A DNA stretch of 64,000 nt from NCBI RefSeq assembly GCF_016863315.1, contig NZ_BOOQ01000031.1, forward strand, positions 124,001-188,000. The letters run 5' to 3'. This DNA is from Planotetraspora silvatica. GTDB taxonomy: Bacteria > Actinomycetota > Actinomycetes > Streptosporangiales > Streptosporangiaceae. The translations under genes were made by a program, and so were the position numbers. Numbering within the stretch: position 1 is the stretch's first letter; every line of letters begins with the position of its first letter. The notes beneath the pieces were generated by a model, which was given only the letters and a program-made list of their open reading frames with translations, ran no database searches and was not told the DNA's origin. Positions 54,150 to 63,110 of this stretch are shown piece after piece.

Positions 54150-55242
54150 CGGGCGGATGTGGCGCCTGGCCGCCGGAGCGCTGGCGCTCGGCGCCGCCGG
54201 ATACGCCCTGCGCGGAATCCCGGCCGCCCTCGGCTCGCGGCCGTCGGGCGACCGGGCCCGGCGGGTGAAGCGGTCGCCCCAGTTCCGCGACGGCGCGTTC
54301 AGGAACGGCAACCCGAGCCCGATCCTGCCCCCCGGAACGGTCAACCGGGTCGCCCGCGAGATGATCTTCGGGAAGCAGCGGCGCAGTCCCCGGTTGCCGG
54401 TGCCCCTCGTGACCCCCACCCGCGCGCCCGAGAGCGAACTGGACGTCATCTGGTACGGCCACTCCTCGGCGCTGGTGGAGATCGAGGGCAGGCGGGTGCT
54501 GTTCGACCCGGTGTGGAGCGACCGCTGCTCACCCTCCACGCTGGTCGGCCCGCGCCGGCTGCATCCGGTCCCGGTGCCGCTGCACGACCTGCCCGAGGTC
54601 GACGCCATCGTGATCTCCCATGACCACTACGACCATCTCGACCTGGAGACCGTCCGGGCGCTGACCCGTGCGGGGTCCGCGCCGTTCCTCGTGCCGCTGG
54701 GGGTGGGCGCCCACCTGCAGCGGTGGAAGGTGCCCGCGTCTCGGATCATCGAACTCGACTGGAACGAGGAGGCCTCGGTCGCCGGGCTGCGCTTCGTCGC
54801 GACCGCCGCCCAGCATTTCTCCGGCCGCGTGTTCACCCGCGACCGGACCCTCTGGGCCTCATGGGTGGTGGCCGGCGAGCGCAGGCGGGTCTTCTACAGC
54901 GGCGACTCGGGGTACTTCGCCGGGTACGCCGCGATCGGCGAGGAGCACGGCCCCTTCGACCTGTCCCTCGTCCAGATCGGCGCGTACAGTCCCGGCTGGC
55001 CGGACATCCACATGACGCCGGAGGAGGCGATCCTCACGCATCTCGACGTGCGCGCGGGCGTGCTCCTCCCGGTGCACTGGGGGACGTTCAACCTCTCGTA
55101 TCACGCCTGGAGCGAGCCGATCGACCGGCTCTGGCAGGAGGCGAAGGCGCGCGACGTCCGGCTCATCGTGCCCCGGCCGGGCGAGCGGGTGAGCGTGGAC
55201 GACCCGCCGCCCGTGGACGCCTGGTGGCAGACGATCGCGTAG
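54142..55242 (+). CDS. MBL-fold metal-dependent hydrolase (UlaG/NAPE-PLD-like)
   Basis: A 366-residue metallo-beta-lactamase-fold enzyme. Metal ligands are in VISHDHYDHLDLETV (HxHxDH), FVATAAQHFSGR, YSGDSGYFAGY and LLPVHWGTF. It has an N-terminal hydrophobic helix (WRLAAGALALGAAGYALRG) and the NAPE-PLD/RomA arrangement of VIWYGHSSALVEIEGRRVLF. It may hydrolyse a phosphodiester or lactone; membrane attachment is likely. The start is awkward: the first in-frame ATG (54142) lacks a binding site, while AAGGAG sets up an out-of-frame ATG at 54129 (MAVHHG) that overlaps it. This may be coupling. Confidence 0.88.
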   Translation: MADGRMWRLAAGALALGAAGYALRGIPAALGSRPSGDRARRVKRSPQFRDGAFRNGNPSPILPPGTVNRVAREMIFGKQRRSPRLPVPLVTPTRAPESELDVIWYGHSSALVEIEGRRVLFDPVWSDRCSPSTLVGPRRLHPVPVPLHDLPEVDAIVISHDHYDHLDLETVRALTRAGSAPFLVPLGVGAHLQRWKVPASRIIELDWNEEASVAGLRFVATAAQHFSGRVFTRDRTLWASWVVAGERRRVFYSGDSGYFAGYAAIGEEHGPFDLSLVQIGAYSPGWPDIHMTPEEAILTHLDVRAGVLLPVHWGTFNLSYHAWSEPIDRLWQEAKARDVRLIVPRPGERVSVDDPPPVDAWWQTIA

Positions 55243-55251
55243 ACGCCCCGG

Positions 55252-56199
55252 TCAGATCGACAACGTGGCGACGATCGGCGCGTGGTCGGAGTCGGCCGCG
55301 TCCCGGCGCGCCGCGGGCTCGTCGCCGACCGACGGCAACCCGTGGTCGACCACCGACCGGACCGACTCCACCCGGTCCAGGACGGCCCGGCTGACCAGGA
55401 TGTGGTCGATCAGCTCGCCTCGGCCGTGGTAGACGCGCGAGTGCCGCTCGCCCTCCGGGATGAGCGGCGCGAGGTTCCACAGGCGCGTCGCGTCGCCCTT
55501 GTCCGGCCGCCGCTCCCCCACCGTGCCGATCTCCGAGCCGGGCGGGCCGAGCAGGATCTGGGTGGTGGCCGCCTCGGGCTCGTCGTTGAGATCGCCGAGC
55601 ACGATGACGTCGCGCGTCTCGCCCTGCCGGCCGAGCAGCCGGTCGGCCAGGGTCCGCACGGTGACGGCCTCGGCGCTGCGCCGGTACAGCGCGTACGCGC
55701 CGAACCTGGCCCGCTCCTCCTCGTCACGCGGCTGGAAGCGTTTGCCGGGGAAGGACAGCAGCTTCGACTTGAGGTGGCAGACCACGATGTCGAGCGCCGT
55801 TCCCTGTCGCGGCTCCACGCGTACGGCCAGCACGCCGCGGCTGGTCTGGAAGGTGGTCGCCCCGTTGTCGTCCGCCTGGACGGGCGACAGCGGATGGGAG
55901 AAGGCGGCGATGTCGTGGAGCACCTGGAGAGGGAACCTGCTGACGAAGCCGACGCGTATGCCGCGCGGGTCGGGATGCCGCGAGAGCGCGACGTGCCACT
56001 CCCCGCCGAGGAGGGCGACCAGGTCGCCGAGGGCGGCCGGATCCCCGACCTCCTCGACGCCGAGGACGTCGGGCGAGATTCTGGTGATCGTCCCGCTCAG
56101 CGCCTTGAGCTTGGCCTCATAGGCCGCGGGGTCGCGCGGGCCGTACTCGCCGCCCGGACGGTAGAGGTTCTCGAGGTTCCACGTGCCGACTACAGCCAT
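55252..56199 (-). CDS. endonuclease/exonuclease/phosphatase (EEP) family protein
   Basis: A 315-residue DNase I-like hydrolase. Signatures are VGTWNLENLY at the N terminus (Asn metal ligand), PDVLGVEEVGD (catalytic Glu), HLKSKLLSFP, VIVLGDLNDEPEA (Asp and Asn), LIDHILVS and SDHAPIVATL (catalytic His). All active-site positions are present. There is no signal peptide, so a cytosolic nuclease or phosphatase is likely, but exported relatives exist. Start ATG 56199 follows GGGTGG. It is convergent with the MBL-fold gene, 9 bp apart. Confidence 0.92.
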   Translation of the reverse strand: MAVVGTWNLENLYRPGGEYGPRDPAAYEAKLKALSGTITRISPDVLGVEEVGDPAALGDLVALLGGEWHVALSRHPDPRGIRVGFVSRFPLQVLHDIAAFSHPLSPVQADDNGATTFQTSRGVLAVRVEPRQGTALDIVVCHLKSKLLSFPGKRFQPRDEEERARFGAYALYRRSAEAVTVRTLADRLLGRQGETRDVIVLGDLNDEPEAATTQILLGPPGSEIGTVGERRPDKGDATRLWNLAPLIPEGERHSRVYHGRGELIDHILVSRAVLDRVESVRSVVDHGLPSVGDEPAARRDAADSDHAPIVATLSI

Positions 56200-56439
56200 G
56201 GCCGCCACCCGGGGTAGGGGTCGAATCAAGGGATTTCAGGGACGGACTCACTATGTACCGTTCCAGATGTCCTGGCGAGGACATCGCATCGCGAAACCCA
56301 ACACAGTTTCTGTAAAGCCGCTCCACCTGGACATGTCAGCCCCATGGGGCGGGCGGCGGCTGCGAGCCACGGGCTGTGCTGGGCGCACGATCTCTCGTAG
56401 TCTCAGCTCTCACAAGCGCGGACAGAAGGAACTCCCCCT

Positions 56440-57468
56440 ATGGCAGATGCAGGGTCCTGGGTCGTCATCGGCCTGGACAACGGCGGTACCAGCAACAACG
56501 CGACGGTCCTCGACGCCTCGGGGCGGTTCCTGGTGGACCGGCTGGTCGAGACTCCCAGCCTCGTCCGGGAGGGCCCGGAGACCGCTGTGGAGCAACTCGT
56601 CCTCGCCCTGCACAACGTGCTCGACGTCACCCGCACCGCCGTGGAACAGGTCCGCGCTGTGGGCCTGGACACTCCGGGGCCCGCGAGCGCCAACGGCGTG
56701 ATCTCCTCGAAGGGCGCCACGAACTTCGTCGACCCCGGCTGGTACGGCTACGACTTCCGGGGCGCGCTCGAAGCCCGGCTGGGCCTGCCCGTCGTCTACA
56801 ACAACGACGGGAACGCCGCCGCCCTCTACACCCACCACGTCCGTTTCGGTGACGACGCCTGGGACAACTCCTCGGTCTCCGCCATCGTGGGCACCGGGCT
56901 CGGCGGCGGCGTCATCGAGTCGGGCCAGGTGGTGAAGGGGGCCGCCGGCATGGCCGGCGAACTCGGCCACGTCCACATCCCGATGCACGGCCTGCTCGAG
57001 GACGGCCAGCCGCTGCCCGCCTGCAACTGCGGGTTCGACGGCGACGCCGAGAGCGTCGCCTCCCTGACCGGCATCGAGAAGAACCTCCTGCCGTACTGGC
57101 TGTCCCGGTTCCCCGATCACGAACTGGCGCGGGTCGAGCCGATCGGCAAGGCCGCCAAGCTGCTGCGCGGCTATGCCGAGAAGGGCGACGAGCTCGCGCT
57201 CAAGGTCTTCGGGCAGCAGGCGATGGCGATCGGGCGGCTGTTCACGATCGCGGCCAACTTCACCGACCCCGACGCGTACTTCGTGGGCGGCGGCGTGGTC
57301 GAGGCCGCGCCGCACTTCCGTGAGTGGTTCCTCGAGAAGGTGCGCGAGCACACGCTTCTCCGCGAGGAGCAGCGGCAGGTGGCGACCGTGTCGCTCGTGG
57401 AGGACCTCGACATGGCCGGGGCACGCGGCGCCGCGCTCGCCGCCCTCAGCGAGACCGTCGGCCGCTGA
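56440..57468 (+). CDS. ROK family sugar kinase/regulator-like protein
   Basis: A 342-residue ROK protein. The ATP-binding loop is VVIGLDNGGTSNNATVLDA near the N terminus. Substrate/catalytic regions are VGLDTPGPASANGV, then VVYNNDGNAAALYTHH (catalytic Asp) and IVGTGLGGGVI. The zinc-binding site usually GHx..CxCGxxGCxE reads ELGHVHIP and CNCGFDGDAES, so the third cysteine is Asp. There is no N-terminal DNA-binding domain, so a kinase rather than repressor is expected. The sugar is unknown. About 240 bp upstream carries no gene. Confidence 0.9.
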   Translation: MADAGSWVVIGLDNGGTSNNATVLDASGRFLVDRLVETPSLVREGPETAVEQLVLALHNVLDVTRTAVEQVRAVGLDTPGPASANGVISSKGATNFVDPGWYGYDFRGALEARLGLPVVYNNDGNAAALYTHHVRFGDDAWDNSSVSAIVGTGLGGGVIESGQVVKGAAGMAGELGHVHIPMHGLLEDGQPLPACNCGFDGDAESVASLTGIEKNLLPYWLSRFPDHELARVEPIGKAAKLLRGYAEKGDELALKVFGQQAMAIGRLFTIAANFTDPDAYFVGGGVVEAAPHFREWFLEKVREHTLLREEQRQVATVSLVEDLDMAGARGAALAALSETVGR

Positions 57469-57612
57469 TCTCGAGGCCCGGGTTGCCTGTAATCTCGCGG
57501 CCCGGGCCGTCCGGCGGAAGACTTGGACGGATCACCATGCGCAAGGGCCCCTTGTGAGCGAAACGTCCAGGTCTGGTTGCGGAGGTCCGCAAGTCCGGCA
57601 CGATGCGGAGAC

Positions 57613-57960
57613 GTGAACGACAAGGACCTCCTCAACGGCCGCCGATTCGCCATGGTCAGCTCCACGTCCAGCTCCGTCGACGCCGACGCGCCGACCGAGT
57701 TCGCCTACGAGGAGGCAGGCGGGGTGATCTGGGGCAGCTACGCCGGGGACACGGTGGAGCACGGCCGGTTCGTGGGGACCAGGGACGCCGACCGGATCCA
57801 GCTGTCGTACGTCCACCTGCTCAGGACGGGTGAGCGGGCGGCCGGCCAGAGCAGCAGCCGCATCGAGGCCCTGCCCGACGGCCGGCTGCGGCTGGTCGAG
57901 GAGTTCCAGTTCGCCGGTGACGACGAGACGCACGTCAGCGTCTGCACCGAGCTTCGCTGA
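57613..57960 (+). CDS. small beta-rich conserved protein
   Basis: A 115-residue protein from the GTG at 57613 (GGAG only two bases away, so the start is uncertain). It contains LLNGRRFAMVSST, then EAGGVIWGSYAGDTVEHGRF, VGTRDADRIQLSYVHL and ALPDGRLRLVEEFQF. I recognise the pattern of a small family often labelled N-acetylglutamate synthase in databases without evidence. The true function is unknown and that label should not be propagated. It lies upstream of and convergent with the Lrp/AsnC gene. Confidence 0.75.
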   Translation: MNDKDLLNGRRFAMVSSTSSSVDADAPTEFAYEEAGGVIWGSYAGDTVEHGRFVGTRDADRIQLSYVHLLRTGERAAGQSSSRIEALPDGRLRLVEEFQFAGDDETHVSVCTELR

Positions 57961-57999
57961 GGACCCCTCCGCAGCGCCTCGGCCTCGCCGGGCGTCTGC

Positions 58000-58638
58000 T
58001 CATGACTCCTTGCCGAGCCCCGCCCGGCCTTCCGCCGCGCCCACGAAACCCAGCTTGCCGAGGGGGACGGGGTCCTGGGCGAGGGCGGGGGCCGATCGGC
58101 GCACGGGGCGGCCCTGGCCGCGGTCGCTCGGCAGGACATAGGGCCGTCTGAGCACCTCGTCGAGGATGAAGACCGTCTCGGTCGCCTTTACCGCCGGGAT
58201 GTTGGCCAGACGATCGGTGACCATGGTGTGGACCGCGGCGACGTCGGCCACCCGGATCTGGATCATGGCGTCGTGTTGTCCCGTGGTGATCGCGCAATAC
58301 TCCACCTCGGGCATCTGGGCGAGCTGGGCGCGGAACTGACGCCACATCTGCTGCCGGACCGTCACGAAGATCAGCGCGGTGATGCCCAGCCCGGCGCGGG
58401 TGTGGTCGATCTCGGCGGTGAACCTTCTGATCGCGCCGTCGGCGCGCAGCGCCTCGAAGCGCGTGTACGCGTTCGCCCGGGAGATGCCGACCCGCTCGGC
58501 GAGCGCCGCGACGGAGATCCGCCCGTTCTCCCGGAGCACTTCGAGGATCTTCAGATGCGTGGCGTCGAGCTCCAGGCCGATGCCGATCCGTCCAGGCGGG
58601 CCGCCCTCAGTGCTCGGGTTGCTTGACGTTTCGGTCAT
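58000..58638 (-). CDS. Lrp/AsnC family transcriptional regulator
   Basis: A 212-residue regulator. The N-terminal winged helix-turn-helix (residues 22-75) has LDATHLKILEVLRENGRISV, then AALAERVGISRANAYTRFEA. The RAM effector domain follows (95-175; FVTVRQQMWRQFRAQLAQMP and MIQIRVADVAAVHTMVTDRL). An extra 35-residue C-terminal tail is present. Lrp-type proteins bind amino acids. It is divergent from the peptide-type ABC importer by 120 bp and probably controls it. The start ATG has GGAGG eight bases upstream. Confidence 0.93.
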   Translation of the reverse strand: MTETSSNPSTEGGPPGRIGIGLELDATHLKILEVLRENGRISVAALAERVGISRANAYTRFEALRADGAIRRFTAEIDHTRAGLGITALIFVTVRQQMWRQFRAQLAQMPEVEYCAITTGQHDAMIQIRVADVAAVHTMVTDRLANIPAVKATETVFILDEVLRRPYVLPSDRGQGRPVRRSAPALAQDPVPLGKLGFVGAAEGRAGLGKES

Positions 58639-58758
58639 CGTCTAATCCTCCGTGGGCGTTTCGTCTCGGCTTTGCCGTACGAGCTGGACTTTCTGCCGGA
58701 CAATCCTGGACGATCGGCGACCAAACGTCTACACGGTCCATTTTCGGAGGATACAGAA

Positions 58759-60354
58759 ATGGCGACCCGTTCGCGGCAGGCGCAGGCAGCCCTGCTGCCG
58801 GTGCTGCTCACCGGCTTCCTCTCCCTCGCCGCCTGCTCCGGCGGCGGTTCGTCCACGACGCCCTCAGGCGGCGCCGCGAGCAAGACGCTCGTGATCGACA
58901 CCTCGTTCGACCTCAAGACGGCCGACCCCGGGCGCACCTACGAGCCCACCGGCCTGATCGTCGACAAGGCGATCTACGACACGTTGCTCACCTTCGACGG
59001 TTCCGACGTCACCAAGCCGGTCCCGGCGCTCGCCGAGTCGTACGAGCTGTCGCCCGACGGCACCACGCTCACGCTGAAGCTGCGCAAGGGGGCGACCTTC
59101 GCCGACGGGTCCCCCGTCACGGCCGACGACGTGGTCTTCTCGCTGACCCGGGTGCGGGACATGAAGGGCACGCCGTCCTTCCTCCTCGACGGGGTGGACG
59201 TCGCCAAGACCGACGAGTCCACGGTCACCCTGACGTCCAAGACGCCCAACCCCGCCCTGCCGTTCCTGCTCCCCAACCCGGCTCTCGGCATCCTCAACTC
59301 CAAGGTCGCCAAGGCCAACGGGGCGACCACCGACTCGACCGACAAGGCCGAGCAGTACCTGAACTCGACCTCCGCCGGCTCGGGGCCGTACACGATCGAG
59401 TCGTTCAACGTCAGCAACCAGGTCGTGCTCAAGGCGAACGCCAAGTACTGGGGCGAGCACAAGCCGGTCTACGACAAGGTGGTCATCCGCAACGTCGAGG
59501 CCGCCACGCAGAAGCTCAACGTGCAGCGCGGCGACAGCCAGGTGGCCCTGAACCTGTCGGGCGACCAGGTGTCGGCCATCTCCGGCGGCCTCCAGGTCAC
59601 CAAGACGCCGTCGGCCAACGTCATCTTCCTGCTGGCCAACCAGGACGCGTCGGTCAGCAAGGTCACCTCGAGCCCCGGGTTCGCCGAGGCGATCCGCAAG
59701 GGCGTCGACTACGCGGGCCTGCTCGAACTGGCGGGCGAGGGGTCGGTGCAGGCCCCCGGCGTGATCCCGTCGATGTTGCTCGGTGCGCTGCCGCCCGACC
59801 AGGTCGCCAAGCGTGACGTCGAGGGCGCCAAGGCCGCGCTCCAGGCGAGCGGCCAGAGCAACCCGACGGTCAAGCTGGAGTACCCGAGCGAGCTGACCGT
59901 GAACGGCCTGTCCTTCCAGCCGCTGGCCGAGCGGATCCAGGCCAACCTCAAGGAGGTCGGCATCAACGTGGAGCTGGCGCCCGCGCCGGTCACCACGGCC
60001 CTGGACAACTACCGCAACGGCAAGGAGGAGCTCGGCCTCTGGTACTGGGGCCCCGACTACCCGGACCCCAGCGACTACCTGGCCTTCCTCCCCGGCAAAC
60101 TCGTCGGCCTGCGATCCGGCTGGAAGGCGGGAGCCGACAAGGAGCTCGAGGCGGCCGGTGACAAGGCGGCCACCACCCTCGGCGACGACGCCAGGAAGCA
60201 GGCCTACGCCGACATCCAGACGAAGCTCAACGCCTCCGGCCCCTTCGTCCCCCTCATCCAGCCGAGCCAGAACATCGTGACGGCCGCGTCCGTCACCGGC
60301 CTGGCGTACAACCCCGTGTGGACCGTCGATGTCGCCAGCCTCGGCGCCAAGTAA
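58759..60354 (+). CDS. ABC transporter substrate-binding lipoprotein, peptide/nickel type (SBP family 5)
   Basis: A 531-residue lipoprotein. The signal peptide ends at LSLAACSGG with lipidated C26. The family-5 fold follows: DTSFDLKTADPGRTYEPTGL, then PALAESYELSPDGTTLTLKL and FADGSPVTADDVVFSLTRVR. It would capture oligopeptides, nickel or related ligands outside the membrane and deliver them to the permeases encoded next. Start ATG 58759 has GGAGG upstream. It is the first gene of a five-gene operon. Confidence 0.94.
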   Translation: MATRSRQAQAALLPVLLTGFLSLAACSGGGSSTTPSGGAASKTLVIDTSFDLKTADPGRTYEPTGLIVDKAIYDTLLTFDGSDVTKPVPALAESYELSPDGTTLTLKLRKGATFADGSPVTADDVVFSLTRVRDMKGTPSFLLDGVDVAKTDESTVTLTSKTPNPALPFLLPNPALGILNSKVAKANGATTDSTDKAEQYLNSTSAGSGPYTIESFNVSNQVVLKANAKYWGEHKPVYDKVVIRNVEAATQKLNVQRGDSQVALNLSGDQVSAISGGLQVTKTPSANVIFLLANQDASVSKVTSSPGFAEAIRKGVDYAGLLELAGEGSVQAPGVIPSMLLGALPPDQVAKRDVEGAKAALQASGQSNPTVKLEYPSELTVNGLSFQPLAERIQANLKEVGINVELAPAPVTTALDNYRNGKEELGLWYWGPDYPDPSDYLAFLPGKLVGLRSGWKAGADKELEAAGDKAATTLGDDARKQAYADIQTKLNASGPFVPLIQPSQNIVTAASVTGLAYNPVWTVDVASLGAK

Positions 60355-61459
60355 CGAGCCCGAGTCCGGTACGGCCGTGCAGGGGCCTACGGCCCCCGTG
60401 CCGCGTGGCCGTACCGGACGGGGACCGCGCGGCTCACGGAGGCCCCTGGCCCGCTTCCTGGCCCGCAGGGTGGCCATCGCGCTGCTGCTCGCGCTCGCCA
60501 TCACGCTGGTCACGTTCGTGCTGACCAACCTGGTCCCCGGCGACCCCGTCTCGGCCAACCTCGGCCAGCAGGCGCTGGGCGACCCCGCCATCGTGGCCCA
60601 GTGGCGGACCGACCACGGCCTCGACCGGCCGCTGCCGGAGCAGTACCTGCTGCATCTGGAGGGCCTGCTGCACGGCGACCTCGGGATGAGCCAGCAGAGT
60701 CACCGCCCGGTCGCCGACGACCTGGCCGAGTTCGTGCCCGCGACCCTGGAGCTGGCCGGAACCGCGATCATCATCTCGCTGGTGCTGGGCGTGGCGTTCG
60801 GCGTGATCGCCGCCCTCCGGCGTGATCGGCTGTCCGATCACGTGCTCAGGATCGCCAGCCTCATCGGCATCTCCGTGCCGACGTTCTGGCTGGCCCTCGT
60901 GGCGTTCTACGTCTTCTTCTTCCGGCTGCAGATCACACCGGGCAGCGGCAGGATCGACCCGGGCCTGAGTCCGCCGCCGCAGGTCACCGGGCTCTACACG
61001 GTCGACTCCGCGCTCGCGGGCCAGTGGGACGTGTTCTCCTCGGCCATCGGGCACCTGCTGGCCCCCGCGCTCGTGCTCGCCCTGTACACGATCGGCCTGC
61101 TCACCCGCTTCACCCGTTCCGCGGTGCTGGAGGTGCTCGGGCAGGACTACGTCCGCGCCGCCCGCGCGAAGGGGCTCCCGGGGCGGGTCGTCCTGTTCCG
61201 GTACATCCTGCGTCCGGCCCTCGTGCCGATCATCACCGTCGCCGGTCTCGCGTTCGGCAGCCTGCTGTCGGGGACGGTGCTGGTCGAGGCGGTCTTCGCC
61301 TGGCCGGGCGTCGGCCAGTACGCCTACAAGAGCGCGACGACTCTCGACCTGCCGGCCGTCATGGGTGTCGGCCTCGTGGTCGGCCTGGTCTATCTCGTCA
61401 TCAACCTCGTCGTCGACGTGCTGTACGGCGTCATCGACCCGAGAGTGAGGGTCTCGTGA
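60329..61459 (+). CDS. ABC transporter permease (DppB/OppB-like)
   Basis: A 376-residue permease with about six hydrophobic helices; the first hydrophobic segment, RVAIALLLALAITLVTFVLT, is followed by NLVPGDPV and the EAA loop ARAKGLPGRVVLFRYILRPA. The frame opens at ATG 60329, overlapping the preceding gene by 26 bp. GTG codons at 60377 and 60398 are alternatives and the start is uncertain. It has a long hydrophilic N-terminal leader (about 45 residues). Confidence 0.9.
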   Translation: MSPASAPSNEPESGTAVQGPTAPVPRGRTGRGPRGSRRPLARFLARRVAIALLLALAITLVTFVLTNLVPGDPVSANLGQQALGDPAIVAQWRTDHGLDRPLPEQYLLHLEGLLHGDLGMSQQSHRPVADDLAEFVPATLELAGTAIIISLVLGVAFGVIAALRRDRLSDHVLRIASLIGISVPTFWLALVAFYVFFFRLQITPGSGRIDPGLSPPPQVTGLYTVDSALAGQWDVFSSAIGHLLAPALVLALYTIGLLTRFTRSAVLEVLGQDYVRAARAKGLPGRVVLFRYILRPALVPIITVAGLAFGSLLSGTVLVEAVFAWPGVGQYAYKSATTLDLPAVMGVGLVVGLVYLVINLVVDVLYGVIDPRVRVS

Positions 61460-62322
61460 AAGGATCCGGGATCCTGGGCCGGACCCGGCTGCCGGAGGCC
61501 TGGCGGCAACCGCTGGCCGTCGCCGGAGGCGTCATCGCCCTCGCCTGGATCGTGATCGCGATCGCCGCGCCCCTGCTGGCGCCGCACGATCCGCTCGCAC
61601 AGGACCTGCCGCGCCTGGCGCCGCCCGGTGCCGGGCACTGGTTCGGCACCGACCAGCTGGGCCGCGACATCCTCAGCCGGATCATGTTCGGCGCGCGGGT
61701 GTCGATCCCGCTCACGCTGCTGCTCGTGGTGCTGTCGGTCCTGATCGGCGGCCTACTGGGCGCCGCCGCCGGATATTTCGGTCGATGGGTGGGCGAAACG
61801 ATCATGCGGATCGCCGACCTCGTGTTCGCCTTCCCCACGGTCATCCTCGCCATGGTCGTGGCGGCCGCCCTCGGGGCGAGCCTCACCAACGCGGTCCTCG
61901 CCGTACTGGTGGTCGCGTGGCCGTCCTACGCCCGGGTGACGCGGGGCCTGGTGCTGGGAGTGCGGGAGCGCGAGTTCGTGCTGAGCGGGCGTCTCCTCGG
62001 GTTCTCCGCCTGGCGCTCGCTCCGGGTGGACGTCCTGCCCAACGTCACGGGGCCGATCCTGGTCCTCGCCACCCTCGACATCGGCACGGCGCTGCTCCTG
62101 CTCTCCGGGCTGTCCTTCCTGGGACTGGGCGCCAAACCCCCCTCGCCCGAGTGGGGCGCGATGGTCGCCTCGGGAGTGGACGTCTTCGACAGCTGGTGGG
62201 TCGCCACGTTCCCCGGTCTGGCCATCCTGACCGTGGTCCTGGCGTTCAACTTCCTCGGTGACTCGCTGCGCGACGCCCTCGACCCCCGCACCGCCCGGGC
62301 CATCAAGGAGCGTGCGCTGTGA
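61456..62322 (+). CDS. ABC transporter permease (DppC/OppC-like)
   Basis: A 288-residue permease from GTG 61456, overlapping the DppB-like stop (GTGA). It opens with a hydrophobic helix (LAVAGGVIALAWIVIAIAAP) and the DppC signature HDPLAQDLPRLAPPGAGHWF, then GTDQLGRDILSRIMFGARVS. The EAA loop is YARVTRGLVLGVREREFVLS. It pairs with the DppB-like subunit as the membrane channel. Confidence 0.93.
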   Translation: MKGSGILGRTRLPEAWRQPLAVAGGVIALAWIVIAIAAPLLAPHDPLAQDLPRLAPPGAGHWFGTDQLGRDILSRIMFGARVSIPLTLLLVVLSVLIGGLLGAAAGYFGRWVGETIMRIADLVFAFPTVILAMVVAAALGASLTNAVLAVLVVAWPSYARVTRGLVLGVREREFVLSGRLLGFSAWRSLRVDVLPNVTGPILVLATLDIGTALLLLSGLSFLGLGAKPPSPEWGAMVASGVDVFDSWWVATFPGLAILTVVLAFNFLGDSLRDALDPRTARAIKERAL

Positions 62323-63110
62323 CGCTGACCATCTCCGGGCTGAAGGTCTCCATCGGCGAGGCCGAGATCCTGCGCGGCGTCGATATCGCCGTCGGCGCCG
62401 GCCATGTCCACGGCCTGGCGGGCGAGAGCGGCTCGGGCAAGACCGTCACCGGGCTCGCCGTGCTGGGCCTGCTCCCCCACGGCTCCCGTACGGCGGGCAC
62501 GATCCAGCTGGAGGGCCGGGACCTGCTGGCCATGCCGGCCAAGCAGCTCAACGCGGTACGCGGGGCCGAGATCGCGATGGTCTTCCAGGACCCGGCCACC
62601 AGCCTGCACCCCATGGTGACGGTGGGCGTCCAGCTCACCGAGCACATGCGCCACCACCTCGGCGTCGGCAGGAAGGAGGCGCGGGAGCGGGCCCTCGGCC
62701 TGCTCGCGAAGGTGCGGATCCCCTCTCCGGAGACGGCCGTCGACCGCTACCCCCACCAGTTCTCCGGCGGCATGCGCCAGCGGATCGCCATCGCCGTCGC
62801 CCTGGCCTGCGAGCCCAAGGTGCTCATTGCCGACGAGCCGACGACCGCGCTCGACGTGACCGTCCAGGCGGGCATCCTCCGGCTGCTGCGCGGGCTCTGC
62901 GACGACCTCGGCCTGGCCGTGCTCCTCGTGACCCACGACCTCGGGGTGATGTCGGCCGTCGCCGACGAGGTCAGCGTGATGAAGGACGGGCTCGTCGTGG
63001 AGACGGGACCGCGCGGGCAGGTGCTCACGGAGCCCCGCCACGCGTACACCCGCACCCTGCTGGAGTCCCTGCCAGGGGACGACCACAAGCTTCCGCAAGA
63101 GGAGCGGTGA
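62319..63110 (+). CDS. ABC transporter ATP-binding protein (DppD/OppD-like)
   Basis: A 263-residue ATPase. Walker A is GESGSGKT, the signature is [20 protein letters not shown], Walker B is [12 protein letters not shown], and the H-loop is [11 protein letters not shown]. The GTG start overlaps the DppC-like stop by 4 bp. It is shorter than OppD (about 330), lacking the C-terminal oligopeptide extension. Confidence 0.93.
   Translation: MTLTISGLKVSIGEAEILRGVDIAVGAGHVHGLAGESGSGKTVTGLAVLGLLPHGSRTAGTIQLEGRDLLAMPAKQLNAVRGAEIAMVFQDPATSLHPMVTVGVQLTEHMRHHLGVGRKEARERALGLLAKVRIPSPETAVDRYPHQFSGGMRQRIAIAVALACEPKVLIADEPTTALDVTVQAGILRLLRGLCDDLGLAVLLVTHDLGVMSAVADEVSVMKDGLVVETGPRGQVLTEPRHAYTRTLLESLPGDDHKLPQEER

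Noticed and set aside
58864-60591. 575-residue ORF antisense to the substrate-binding protein gene
   Set aside because: Antisense shadow; the lipoprotein frame has signal peptide, lipobox and ribosome binding site.
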